From Deltaproteobacteria bacterium (GTDB lineage Bacteria; Myxococcota_A; Polyangia; Polyangiales; Ga0077539), in contig JAUXYJ010000042.1 of the NCBI GenBank assembly GCA_030694465.1, positions 62,001-126,000 on the forward strand: DNA of 64,000 bases. Direction: 5' to 3'. Positions 18,063 to 28,000 of the stretch are shown in pieces. A program made the translations under genes and the position numbers. How positions within the stretch are numbered: the first letter of the stretch is position 1; the number at the start of each line of letters is the position of its first letter. The notes below the pieces were generated by a model. That model had not been told where the DNA came from and ran no database searches. It saw only the letters and a list, made by a program, of their open reading frames with translations.

Positions 18063-19094
18063 ATGAGAAAACTCACGTTGTCACTTTTGTGCGCGGCGCT
18101 CTCCGCTGCTTGTGGTCCCCCAGGCCAAGACCCAGACGGAGGCTCCCCAGACGGTGGCGCGCGGCCCTGCGCGAACGCCTGTGCCTGCGCTGAGCGCGGG
18201 CCTCCAGACTACCGTGGTGAGACCGCCGGAACGCCCTCCGCTTCGAGCAGCGCAGAGCAGACCGAAGGCCTCACGCGTGCGAACCGCTGGAGGACCGCCT
18301 CGGGCCTCGCGCCCATCCACGCCAACGCGCAGGTCGAAGACGCCGCGCTTCGGCACGCACAGTTTATGGCAAGCAACGCGAGCACGTGCTGGCCCGGCGC
18401 GCACAGCCAAGTCAACAACGCGGGATGCCAGAACTTTACCGGCGCAAACCCAGGCGCACGCCTGGTCACCTCGGGCTACGCATGGAGCGCATACGGTGAG
18501 GTGATCGACTGGGCGGACACGCCCACCCGCGCCGTCGACGAGTGGATCTGGACCGTCTATCACCGCAAACCCTTTATGCGCTGGGAGTACGTCCACATGG
18601 GCTATGGCCGCGCGCAGGGGCCCTACAACGGGCGCACGGCGTGGCACAACGTCGTGGACTTTGCGTCGCCACGTTCGGGGGAGCGGCCTACACAGCCTAC
18701 TAGCGGATTTGCAGTATTTCCGTTGCCCGGGCAGACCGACGTGCCGGTCGGGTTTCGTGGCGACCTCGAGGGCCCCACGCCTCCCGCACCCGGAACACTC
18801 GGCGCTTGGCCTCGTGGTCTGTCCTCAGGGCAGGTCGTGTCAGCGCACTTCGTCAACGCGATGTTCGAAGTGAGCGAGCATTTGTTCTACCGATCCGAGC
18901 CCGGTGGGACACGCTGCGAGCCCGTCGAACACACGTTTATCTCGCGCGCAAACGACCGCAACCTCATGACCAGCCACGATGTATTTCTGTATGCGAACGA
19001 GGCGCTCCAACCGATGACCGAGTACGTCACACACCTCCGCGGGACGGTCAATGGGCAGCCCTTCGACCGCACCTGGGCGTTTACTACCCGCTGA
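18063..19094 (+). CDS. CAP/SCP-domain lipoprotein
   Basis: 343 residues from ATG 18063, the start that gives the lipoprotein signal MRKLTLSLLCAALSAAC, followed by a PDGGSPDGG linker. Residues ~65-200 form a CAP (SCP/PR1-like) domain: LTRANRWRTASGLAPIHAN, 'DAALRHAQFMASNA', 'CWPGAHSQ' and 'YVHMGYG'. The C-terminal ~120 residues look like one Ig-like beta-sandwich ending in 'RTWAFTTR'. Four Cys in the CAP part could form disulfides. Bacterial CAP proteins are secreted or surface proteins of mostly unknown activity. Confidence 0.85.
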   Translation: MRKLTLSLLCAALSAACGPPGQDPDGGSPDGGARPCANACACAERGPPDYRGETAGTPSASSSAEQTEGLTRANRWRTASGLAPIHANAQVEDAALRHAQFMASNASTCWPGAHSQVNNAGCQNFTGANPGARLVTSGYAWSAYGEVIDWADTPTRAVDEWIWTVYHRKPFMRWEYVHMGYGRAQGPYNGRTAWHNVVDFASPRSGERPTQPTSGFAVFPLPGQTDVPVGFRGDLEGPTPPAPGTLGAWPRGLSSGQVVSAHFVNAMFEVSEHLFYRSEPGGTRCEPVEHTFISRANDRNLMTSHDVFLYANEALQPMTEYVTHLRGTVNGQPFDRTWAFTTR

Positions 19095-19176
19095 GTCAAC
19101 CCGTCCGCGCGCCCCTCCTTCGTGGCCCTGTCGTGTCGTTGCGTTTGCAGTGTCTTCGCGGTACCCTCCAAGGGTC

Positions 19177-20049
19177 GTGCGTCGCTCATTTGTCATCGCC
19201 TCTGTTGCCGCTGCGCTCAGCGCTTGTGCGCCCGAATCGCGCTTGGAGCCCTCCGCGACCAGCCCTGGCGTACAGCCTGCACACAGCACCGCGCTCTTGG
19301 TGATCGAGCGCAACGCAGGCGAGTCACTCACCCCAAGTGCGCAAATCGGCGCGCGCTTTGTTCGCTACACGGGCATCCCGGCAGAGGTCCTCCCTTCGCT
19401 CCTGGGGACCCCCGCTCTCCCGGCCGAGCTCGGCTGCCACGTGTTGAGCGATGACCTGCAAATGGCCCCGCGCGCAGAGGTCCAGCTGGTCAACGTCGGC
19501 GCCCTCGATGTGCACAGCGATGGCCAAGCGATTCACCTCGTCCCTCGGCGCGTCCCCGATCTCTTTCAGCTCGTCTCTGGCGTGGTCTACGCCGCCGAAG
19601 GAGAGCTCGCGGGCTCGCGCTGGCAGTTTCGGGCCGAGGGAAACCGGCACGCCTCGGTCCCAAGCTTCGAGGTCGAAGCCCTCGCCCCCAGCTCGCTGCT
19701 CTCGGTCACCCTCGACGCACAGAGCGTAGCGCCCTCGTCCACGCTGACCCTTGGCACCGCACCGCATGTCCTGCGATGGTCCCGCGGCGAGAGCTCCGAT
19801 CGCGTGACCATCACGTTCGAGCCCGCCAGCCCCGACGCATCCCAGCCCGTGATCCGCTGCGTAGCGGACGACTCACTGGGAGTGTTTCAGCTCGACAGCG
19901 CGTGGTCAGACCGCGTGACACGTACGCTCCCCGGTGGCCGCGTCACGGTCCACCGTATGCGCACTCGGCCGTTCGCCCTGCAGGGGTTCGAGAGCGCAGC
20001 GGTCGTGTTTGATCTGTCGATCAACGCAAGAATCGCATCCGCTCAATAG
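19177..20049 (+). CDS. Lipoprotein of unknown function
   Basis: 290 residues from GTG 19177, which starts the lipoprotein signal 'VRRSFVIASVAAALSAC'; the longer open frame upstream overlaps the previous gene and lacks a signal. The spacing to AAGGG is short, so the start is a best guess. The body is beta-rich, with few Cys and a Glu/Asp-rich surface pattern; no motif was recognised. It starts 82 bases after the CAP lipoprotein on the same strand and is followed by a strong terminator. Confidence 0.65.
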   Translation: MRRSFVIASVAAALSACAPESRLEPSATSPGVQPAHSTALLVIERNAGESLTPSAQIGARFVRYTGIPAEVLPSLLGTPALPAELGCHVLSDDLQMAPRAEVQLVNVGALDVHSDGQAIHLVPRRVPDLFQLVSGVVYAAEGELAGSRWQFRAEGNRHASVPSFEVEALAPSSLLSVTLDAQSVAPSSTLTLGTAPHVLRWSRGESSDRVTITFEPASPDASQPVIRCVADDSLGVFQLDSAWSDRVTRTLPGGRVTVHRMRTRPFALQGFESAAVVFDLSINARIASAQ

Positions 20050-20054
20050 CCATT

Positions 20055-20086
20055 CCGGCGACGTCGCCGGGTCACTTATTTTTTAT
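20055..20086 (+). terminator. Rho-independent terminator
   Basis: CCGGCGACGTCGCCGG is a perfect 16-base palindrome at 20055-20070, followed after 8 bases by a T-rich tract (ATTTTTTATT). It lies just behind the plus-strand lipoprotein and beside the end of the convergent DnaJ gene. With its zero loop as written, a tetraloop form would use six stem pairs. Confidence 0.7.
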
Positions 20087-21698
20087 TGAGCCATCGCGAG
20101 AACGCCGCGAGCGCGCCCGGAGACTCTGGCTCTGTAGAGGGCTTGGCCTCTTTGCTCGCCGGCCTGTCCGGGCCACCCCGTGAGCGCAACTCTGTGAGCC
20201 GAATCTCACGTGCTGCGTCGATGTTCTTGGGGTTCGCCTCGAGCGCCAGAGCGAAGTGTTTCTGTGCTTTCGCCAATTCTCCACGTCGCTGCAACGCTTG
20301 GCCGAGAGCCAACTGCGCGCGATCGTTTTTGGGCGAGAGCACCGTCGCTTCCGTCAGCACTTTGATCGCTTCGACCAGCGGACCGTCTCCACCGCGGGCG
20401 ACCAAGACCGCACCGAGCGCCGCGAGCACCGCAGGGTCTTCGGCGTTGAGCGCGTGCGCTTGCCGTGCGCTCCGTTCGGCCTCGTCGAGATCGTGTCGCC
20501 GGAGAAGAATCTCTGCTTTCTGTGCAAGCGTCGCTGCCTCGAGCATCGCGTCGACCTTGCGCTGCGATTCTGGTGTCCCGCCTCCGTCCTTGGCGATTCG
20601 CGCGTAGCGATCACGCGATTGCGGATCGAGCAGCACGCGCTGGGCCTCATTGAGCAGCGAGAAGATGCTCTGAAACGCCGATTTTACCTGCTCACTTCGC
20701 ACCCGATCCGGATGCCACTCAGCGGCCTTGCGCATAAACGCGTGGCGCACTGCGTCCGCGTCGGCGTCGGTCGCGACCTCGAGCATCTGAAAGAAATTCT
20801 CGCGATCCAGCGCATTCAATCGCTCTCGAGCCTTGTCGAGCAACGCTTGATCACTCGCCGAGGGAGCGTCCGCAGCCGGCACCGTTGGCTTCGGTGTCGG
20901 GTTCGCAGGCGTTGTTTGTGCGACAGGCACGGGGGTTGGATCCGGGTGCGCTCCGTGAACATCGAGGCATTTGCCAATGAGCAACGCATAGACAAATCGC
21001 TGAGCGATCTCGCGATCGGTGACTAACCCCTCAAGCGTCGCGAGCGTCGCAGGTCCCAGCCGCAGCGCATCCACGAGCTGCTCATGAGCCGCATCGAAGC
21101 CATACGCCGCGAGGGGCGCACCCGGTCGCAGGCTGGCCTCTGCGGTCCCCAGTTTTGCGAGCGCTTGGCTCATCGCCGCGTGCGGTGGTGCGGCCTCGAT
21201 ACCCTCCCACACGATCGCCAAGAGCTCCACGACGGGTCGAGCATGATGCACAGAGGGCAAGAGATCTACCGCGTCATAGAAGCGATAGATCGCGTTGCCT
21301 AGCGCGAACATGGCCTTGATCCGAGCCACACATTGCATGTGCAAAAGGGTCTGTACCTGCGCGTCGGTCAGCACGCCCATTTCGGTGAGCAAGGCCCCTA
21401 TGGGCTGCGGTGCCGCGGTGAGCATCGCCTCGGCGTCCAGGAGCTCGGAGCTAGCAAGCCATTGGAGCTGCACCGCGAGCTCTCCAAAGCGCGCGAGCCC
21501 AGTGGCTACGTGAGCCGCAGTGAGCTGGCCGTCTTCGAACACAAAGAGGTGTTCGCCTGCGAGATTGCCGATGGATGGGCCCTCGATCGCGAGCGAACCG
21601 CTGAGCGCGTGCTCGCGGATGTACACCAGCAAGTGCGCGAGTGGGGTCCTTGCAAAGCGTCCCTCGGCGGTCGGGGTAGGTCTGGTCGCGGCTGTCAC
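20076..21698 (-). CDS. DUF4388-like/DnaJ/TPR protein
   Basis: 540 residues from GTG 21698. The N-terminal ~110 residues have the pattern of myxobacterial DUF4388-type modules (RTPLAHLLVYIREHALSGSLAI). A helical middle and a Pro/Thr linker (~260-290) follow. Residues ~305-370 are a J domain with the HPD motif in 'AEWHPDRV'. Residues ~385-510 contain TPR-like repeats (DLDEAERSARQAHALNAEDP; RGELAKAQKHFALALEANPKN). The J domain should stimulate an Hsp70 ATPase, with the TPR region choosing partners. Proteins of this architecture are typical of Myxococcota; the exact role is unknown. Confidence 0.85.
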   Translation of the reverse strand: MTAATRPTPTAEGRFARTPLAHLLVYIREHALSGSLAIEGPSIGNLAGEHLFVFEDGQLTAAHVATGLARFGELAVQLQWLASSELLDAEAMLTAAPQPIGALLTEMGVLTDAQVQTLLHMQCVARIKAMFALGNAIYRFYDAVDLLPSVHHARPVVELLAIVWEGIEAAPPHAAMSQALAKLGTAEASLRPGAPLAAYGFDAAHEQLVDALRLGPATLATLEGLVTDREIAQRFVYALLIGKCLDVHGAHPDPTPVPVAQTTPANPTPKPTVPAADAPSASDQALLDKARERLNALDRENFFQMLEVATDADADAVRHAFMRKAAEWHPDRVRSEQVKSAFQSIFSLLNEAQRVLLDPQSRDRYARIAKDGGGTPESQRKVDAMLEAATLAQKAEILLRRHDLDEAERSARQAHALNAEDPAVLAALGAVLVARGGDGPLVEAIKVLTEATVLSPKNDRAQLALGQALQRRGELAKAQKHFALALEANPKNIDAAREIRLTELRSRGGPDRPASKEAKPSTEPESPGALAAFSRWLNKK

Positions 21699-21752
21699 AA
21701 CGAGCGCAATGTAGCGCGGACTGGGCCTCGATGGGGCTCCGTCTAGGTAGCC

Positions 21753-23318
21753 CTACGCGAGGATGCGCCAGACGGTCCCAGCGGGGTCATCGCGCAGCTC
21801 AATTTTCTTCGCGATGAGCTCGTCGCGGATCGCGTCAGAGCGAGCAAAATCTTTGCGTTTTCTCGCTTCGATGCGCTCAGTGAGCAGCGCGTCGATGGCC
21901 GCTGGGTCGATCCCGCGAGCGAGCGCGCGTCGCGTCCTCACGCGTGCTGCAAAAGCCGCAGGGTTCTCTTGCCCGATGCCCAAGACGTGCGAAGTGTGAT
22001 CAAGCGCTTCAAGGAGCGCGCGCGTCTCGATGGGCTCTTTGCGGTTGGCATCGCAGAGCTCGTTGGCGCGCTTGTAGAGCTCAGACAAGTGCCCGAGCGC
22101 CGCGGCGGTGTTGAGGTCTTCGTCCATGGCCTCGTGAAAAGAGCGCACAATGACCGAGACAATATGGTCGGGACGCGCTGCTGGCGCACCCTCTGCGAAG
22201 TGCGCACGCGCAAACATGCGCGCACGGGTCGCGTAGAAGTACTCAAGCCGCCCTTCGGCTTCTTCGAGCGCCGGAAACGTCGTGGGCCTGAGCTCGTTGC
22301 TCTTGCACGGGAGCGCCTCGTCGACGACGAACTCAAACGAGAGCGGCGAGCGATAGTGCGTGCCTAAGATCCACAGGCGTACGGCCTCGGGCTCGACGCG
22401 CTCGCACAGGTGCTTGAGCACGAAATAGTGCTTTACCTCTGCGGTATAAGTGTCCGCGTCACTCTTCGAGGCCTTCTTGTTGTTGATGTTGATAAACCCG
22501 TTGTGCATCCACGCGGACGCAAACGGGTGTCCCGTGCACGCCTCGCTCTGCGCGATCTCGTTTTCGTGATGCGGAAAGATCAAATCAATCCCTCCGCCGT
22601 GCACATCAAAGGTCTCGCCCAACCATTTGCGCGCCATCGCCGAGCACTCGATGTGCCAGCCCGGTCGACCATCGCCCCACGGAGAGCACCAGCGAGCGCC
22701 GGGGCCTTCGTCTTCTTTCGAGGATTTCCACAGGGCAAAGTCGTGCGGGTCTTCTTTCATCGAGGCGTCGTTTTTACGCTGATGCTCGTCCTCGCTGGCC
22801 TGTGTGAAGTCACGCTTCGAGAGCTTGCCGTAGCCTTCAAAGCTCTTGACCCGGTAGTACACGTCGCCGTCGACCTCGTACGCATGGCCCTTCTCAATGA
22901 GCGTCTGCACCATCGCGATGATCTCAGGGAGGTGCTCGCTCACCCGCGGTTCGCGGTTAGGACGCTGACAACCGACGCTCTCGGTGTCTCGGTGGTAGGC
23001 CGCAATATTGCGTTCGGCGACCTCCATCGGGGTCTCGCCCGTCGTGTTCGCGACCTTGATAATTTTGTCATCAATGTCAGTAAAATTGCGGACATAGGTG
23101 ACATCGACGCCCGACGCACGGAGGTGCCGTACGAGCGTATCAAACACGACCGCAGGACGCGCGTTGCCTACATGAATCGGGCCATAGACCGTGGGGCCGC
23201 ATGCGTAGATCGAGCAGGCGCCGGGGACGCGCTGGGGCAACGCCACGAGCTCGCCTGTGAGAGTGTCGTGCAATCGAAAACGGTGCGTGCGCGCGGTCGC
23301 TGGGGACGAGTTGCTCAT
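21753..23318 (-). CDS. cysS: Cysteinyl-tRNA synthetase
   Basis: 521 residues, slightly long for CysRS. It charges tRNA-Cys. The class I HIGH motif reads HVGN (49-52) after [11 protein letters not shown], in the branch with HIGNARP-like motifs. The zinc ligands C40, the Cys of 'WHIECSAMA' and the His/Glu of '[12 protein letters not shown]' are present. The KMSKS loop reads KASKS near 282, with D-A-D in place of the usual L-G-N, an unusual variant. A charged insertion lies near 150-175. 'HYRSPLSFE' and the C-terminal helical and anticodon parts are intact, so it should be active. It is divergent from hisD. Confidence 0.93.
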   Translation of the reverse strand: MSNSSPATARTHRFRLHDTLTGELVALPQRVPGACSIYACGPTVYGPIHVGNARPAVVFDTLVRHLRASGVDVTYVRNFTDIDDKIIKVANTTGETPMEVAERNIAAYHRDTESVGCQRPNREPRVSEHLPEIIAMVQTLIEKGHAYEVDGDVYYRVKSFEGYGKLSKRDFTQASEDEHQRKNDASMKEDPHDFALWKSSKEDEGPGARWCSPWGDGRPGWHIECSAMARKWLGETFDVHGGGIDLIFPHHENEIAQSEACTGHPFASAWMHNGFININNKKASKSDADTYTAEVKHYFVLKHLCERVEPEAVRLWILGTHYRSPLSFEFVVDEALPCKSNELRPTTFPALEEAEGRLEYFYATRARMFARAHFAEGAPAARPDHIVSVIVRSFHEAMDEDLNTAAALGHLSELYKRANELCDANRKEPIETRALLEALDHTSHVLGIGQENPAAFAARVRTRRALARGIDPAAIDALLTERIEARKRKDFARSDAIRDELIAKKIELRDDPAGTVWRILA

Positions 23319-23444
23319 GGCGGATGCGGTAGGTCTCTCTTGATCGAAGGAGGGTTAGGTCGCTACTGATACTCCGTGGGTCGCCATCGCTCCAAGTGCA
23401 AGTGCACTGCGCGTGACAGACAACCCCTGAGAGGACACCTGGTC

Positions 23445-24719
23445 GTGTTGCGAGTTATTGAGCAAGAAGAACCCCCATTTGAGCCCACGCTCGCCGCGTT
23501 GGCTACCCGAGGCGAGACAGACCTCCTGGCCGTCGAGCCCGCAGTGCGCGCGATCCTTGACGAAATCCGCGAGGGCGGTGACCCGGCGCTCTTGTCCGTG
23601 ACCCAGCGAATCGACGGGCGCACGCCCGCGCCGCTCGTGTTTGGACCCGATGCCATGCGCGAGGCGCTTGGCTCGCTGAGCGCCGAGCACCGCGACGCCC
23701 TCACGCTGGCCGCTGCACGGATCCGCGCGTTTCACGAGCACCAGCGCGAGCCCGGTCGGAGCTTCACCGACAGCGACGGTGTGCGATTGGGCTGGCGAAT
23801 CCGGCCCCTGCAGCGCGTGGGGGTCTACGCGCCCGGAGGCAAAGCCCGCTACCCGTCCAGCGTACTCATGGCCGCGATCCCTGCGCGTGTGGCGGGTGTG
23901 CGTGAGGTCGTAGTGTGCACCCCGCGCCCAACGGCCGAGGTGCTCGCGGCAGCGTCCATCGCGGGGGTCGACCAAGTGTTTGACCTCGGCGGCGCCGTCG
24001 CCGTCGGAGCCCTCGCGTACGGGACCGCCACGGTCCCTCGCGTGGATAAAATCGTGGGCCCCGGCAATCTCTATGTGACCGCAGCCAAGCGCCTAGTCTT
24101 TGGTCGAGTCGCCATCGATGGCCTCGCGGGCCCGAGCGAAATCTTGGTGGTCGCCGACGACCACGCCAACCCCGAGGTCGTCGCCGCCGACCTGCTCTCC
24201 CAGGCCGAACACGACGAGGCCGCCTACCCGCTCTTGGTCACCCTCTCTCGCTCGATGGCCAACCGGGTCAACGCAGCGCTGGTCGCCCAGCTCGCGCGGT
24301 TGCCTCGCCGAGAGGTCGCCCAAGCCAGCGTAAGCACCCACGGGATGTGCTTTGTCGTGCGCTCGCTCGACGACGCCGCCCGCGTCGCGACCACGCTTGC
24401 CGCCGAGCACCTGGCCCTCTTGGTCCGAGATCCCGACGCACTCTTTGCCAACATTGACGCTGCCGGAGCGGTCTTTCTCGGCGATTTTACACCCGAAGCC
24501 GCTGGCGACTACCTCGCGGGGCCCTCGCACGTGCTCCCCACCGGTGGCGCCGTACGGTTTAGCTCTCCGTTGGGCGTGTACGACTTTGTGACCCGGACCT
24601 CGATCATTCAGTATGACCGAGAGGCACTTTGCAAACACGCAGACGCGATTGTCTCTCTTGCGCGCCTTGAGGGCCTCGAAGCCCACGCGCGCGCCGTGCT
24701 CACCCGCACCCAGGGCTAA
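23445..24719 (+). CDS. hisD: Histidinol dehydrogenase
   Basis: 424 residues from GTG 23445, with GAGG 10 bases upstream; an in-frame extension of 23 codons was rejected. Family motifs are GVYAPGGKARYPSS, 'DKIVGPGNLYVTAAKR', the signature 'LLSQAEHDEAAYPLLVT', and the C-terminal 'AEHLALLV', 'DYLAGPSHVLPTGG' and 'FSSPLGVYDF' with the catalytic His/Glu and zinc ligands. It catalyses the last two NAD+-dependent oxidations of histidine biosynthesis, from L-histidinol to L-histidine. No other his gene is in the window, so it is not in a compact his operon here. Confidence 0.96.
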   Translation: MLRVIEQEEPPFEPTLAALATRGETDLLAVEPAVRAILDEIREGGDPALLSVTQRIDGRTPAPLVFGPDAMREALGSLSAEHRDALTLAAARIRAFHEHQREPGRSFTDSDGVRLGWRIRPLQRVGVYAPGGKARYPSSVLMAAIPARVAGVREVVVCTPRPTAEVLAAASIAGVDQVFDLGGAVAVGALAYGTATVPRVDKIVGPGNLYVTAAKRLVFGRVAIDGLAGPSEILVVADDHANPEVVAADLLSQAEHDEAAYPLLVTLSRSMANRVNAALVAQLARLPRREVAQASVSTHGMCFVVRSLDDAARVATTLAAEHLALLVRDPDALFANIDAAGAVFLGDFTPEAAGDYLAGPSHVLPTGGAVRFSSPLGVYDFVTRTSIIQYDREALCKHADAIVSLARLEGLEAHARAVLTRTQG

Positions 24720-25087
24720 GTCGGCCTTCAGGGACCCCCTAACTACGCTCTGCGAGCAGACCGCGCAGGCCGCTAATCATGCGCGCTTTGGGCGGTGTAA
24801 GGGCTGTCCGTACGGTCGATTGACGAGCGTCAATCAGCAGAGGCCGTATTGGTTGGATTACAAGGCCCGTCAGGAATCTAACAGCCAAGGGAATAGACGC
24901 GTCGAGCCCAGGGGGATGTCACGCTCTTGCGTTGTGTTTTGCAGGTGAAAGGGGTATGGCACCGACCCTGCATTCACGATGTGGTCGCGGCAAAACGATC
25001 GTGCCGTGAGTGACTTTGGTTTTGGATTGCTCTCCTCCTCTCGGCAATGGTGCCCAGAGGGCCCAGGAGAGTGCTGAGGAGGAACTT
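24720..25087 (+). other. Intergenic region between hisD and the metalloprotease gene
   Basis: 368 bases with no supported gene. It must hold the promoter of the large metalloprotease gene. The only structures seen are an 8-bp inverted repeat (24818-24835) and the very strong AGGAGGAA ribosome-binding site at about 25077-25084. Confidence 0.5.
24818..24835. promoter_or_regulatory. Perfect 8-bp inverted repeat, possible operator
   Basis: GATTGACG-AG-CGTCAATC: two perfect 8-base arms around a 2-base spacer, the size of a dimeric helix-turn-helix regulator site. It lies 250 bases before the metalloprotease start. No U-tract follows, so a terminator for hisD is less likely. Confidence 0.35.
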
Positions 25088-28000
25088 ATGGGTTCTCGAT
25101 GGAGCCAGCGATTGAGACTGGCAGCAAGCCTGTCGACAGTCTTTGCGGGAGCAGGGATGTCCGGCGGGTGTATGGAAGCGAGGCCCGCGATCAATCGCGT
25201 GCAGCCAGACTTCTTGGACAAAATGCAGCTTATTCCCGTGCAATACGGGCTGCTGACCGCTGGTGGGACGCCCGCGCAATTGACGCGTGAGCTTCTTCGC
25301 CGCGAGCCCCAGTGGGCGCACCAGGTCACGATTGTTGACAAGCCCGCGACCACCGGCTTCCAGGGAATTTCCTGGTACACCCAAGTTGAGAAGGTCAACT
25401 GGGAGGTCAGCGAAGGCTTCTTGATCGCGCGCTTGTCGTACGATCGCCTCAACCGCGCAGACGGCGTCGCAGCCTCGCGTGATCCTTGGGCGAACAACAA
25501 CGACAACGGCATCAACGGCAACCCACGCCAGGGCGAGATCCTCGCGGTCTACGGCATCCAGTCTCACTTTGACATCCGTCGCTCGTACAACCCGCAGACG
25601 GGTGAAGAGCTCAACGTGATCGAAGAGAACGGCGCAGACCGCCCGTGGTACCAGCGCCGCTACATGCGCATTGACTGGTCGCGCAACCTCGTCGGCGGCT
25701 ACTCGGCCATGTCCTACGCCGAGTGGACCGGTCGCGTCCGCGCAGAGCCGGTCCCGACCTACGTCAACGACCCGACCGATCCCAACGCACCGGTCTTTAA
25801 CTACGTCGACCGCCCCGCAGCGGCGGGTCAGCCCGCAGGACGCGACCTGACCTACTTCGACGTGACCAACCGGATGGTGTTGCACCCCGAAGAGGTCAAC
25901 CTCGGACACTGGGGCTACCCGAACATTCCCGCGTGTATTCTCGGCAATGGCATCGAGTCGTGTAACCCCGCGGACGTTCAGCTCCGCATTTCGTTTATGC
26001 GAATCGATCCCGACCGTGACTACGAGCCCCAGGCGCTCGACGGTCACCGGATGGACCGCTTTGGGTTCTTCGAAGCCGGACGCGTTGGCTACAACCGCGA
26101 TCGGCAGGACTTGCTCACCACCGAGCGCCGTCATTTCTCGCACCGCCACAATCTCTGGATCCAGCATCATATGCCCCGGATCGAGGGTGGGACTACGCTG
26201 CAGTCGGGCAACACGGGTGTCGCTTGTCAGAACAATGACCAGTGTCTGGGCATCTCGCGCACTTCGACCTGCGTAGGCGCAAACGCGGGCACCGCGGGTG
26301 TCTGCCAAGATCGCTTTGCGCTCTGCAACCCATCCCGCGCCGACGGCAGCGGAACATGTGGCGCAGAGAACGAAGCCATGGGCGCTCGCTGTGACACGTC
26401 CATCGAGTACCTTCGTGGCGATGGAAACGGTGTGTGTTTGCTACCGTTTCGCGCGCGTCAGGTCCGCCCGATTCCGTACCATCTCTCGATCAATTATCCT
26501 GAGCGTATGATGCCGGTGACCGAAGAGGTTGTTCGGCAGTGGAACAGCGCGTTCAGGCAGGCCGTGCAAGAGGCTCGCTACCGTGAGTGCTTGCTTGATC
26601 CTGCAGGTGGCGGCGAGGCTGCTTGCGCGGTCTACCGCTCAAGCGACGACACTGCGGTTCTTCCGCGGCTCAACGTGCCAGGTGCACCGCAAGAGCTCCG
26701 CAATGACGGCGTGCATGTCTACATCGGCTGCCACAATCCCGTATGGGGTCCCGCAGCAGGTCCAGGCCAACACACCCAGGCAGAGGTCGACGCGGCGCGT
26801 GCAGCAGGCTGGGACACCGCCGCTTGTGGCCCTCAGGGCACCGTGGCGCGACTTGGCGACCTTCGCTACTCGATGATGGCCTCGATCAACGAGTACGACC
26901 GCCAGGGTTCGTGGGGTCTCGCAAACGTCACGGGTGACCCCGAGACCGGCGAGATCTACTCGGCACGTGGTGCTGTGTGGCAGACGATCACAGATCTTCA
27001 GACCAACAACACCATTGACATCCTCCGGGTGCTCGCGGGCGAGATCACGCCGGACGCGATCGCCAACGGCGAGAGCCTCCGCGAGACCTACCCAGGACTC
27101 GGACAAAACGCTGGTCGCGAAGCGCGCGGCGGAGCGGGCGACGTCCCCAGCACAGCACTGCGAATGCGCTCCATGATCCGCCAGCCGGCGAGCATGGGCG
27201 AGGTTCAGCAGATTGTTGAAGCATCGCAAGTGGGTCGTCTCGATCACGACCACGCGCATGAAGGTATCGCTACGGGCGCAGAGCAGGGGATCAACCCCGG
27301 CGCAGGCGTCGTAGACATCACCAGCATCGCGCGTGATCCTCGCACCGGCCGCACCAGCGAGCACGTGCTCCGTGAGCGCGGCATGGAAATGTGGCAGCGC
27401 ACGGGCACCTCGCCTCTGCTGGTCAGCGGCCAAAACGATCTCGCGACGCGACTCGGTCGCATCCGCGGCACCGAGGTCGAAGACCGCATGATGAACGGCG
27501 CTCAGCTCGCGCTCGGCGGACAAGACCCACGCCTGAGCGGGATCCTCCCCGACGCACGCGAGGGCGCATCGCCCGCACGCCGCCAGAACAACCGCATGCG
27601 GCAGATCCAGCGCGAGATCGAAGTCAACGGCCAGGCTCACCAGTGCAACTACGAGGGTGACCTCGCAGCGCGCTTTGACGACGCCGAGATGGTCTTCTTC
27701 ATCGATAATTTCCGCAACAACCGCGTGCCCTTCGGGATCGACTTCGGTCGCACCTGGGACTTCGCGACCGGCGCGACTGCGCCGTCCACCGTCAACTGGA
27801 ACGCAGCACGCGAGTGGCTCGTCCAGTACGTGCACTACCCAGTGATGTTGCACGAGCTTGGCCACGCCCTCGGCGAGCGCCACAACTTCGCGTCGTCTTC
27901 TGACGCGATCAACTACAACGACCGCTACTGGGCGATCCGCTCGGCACGGCACAACAACAACTCGAACATGATCCGTCCGCGCTGGGAGTACACCGCCGCA

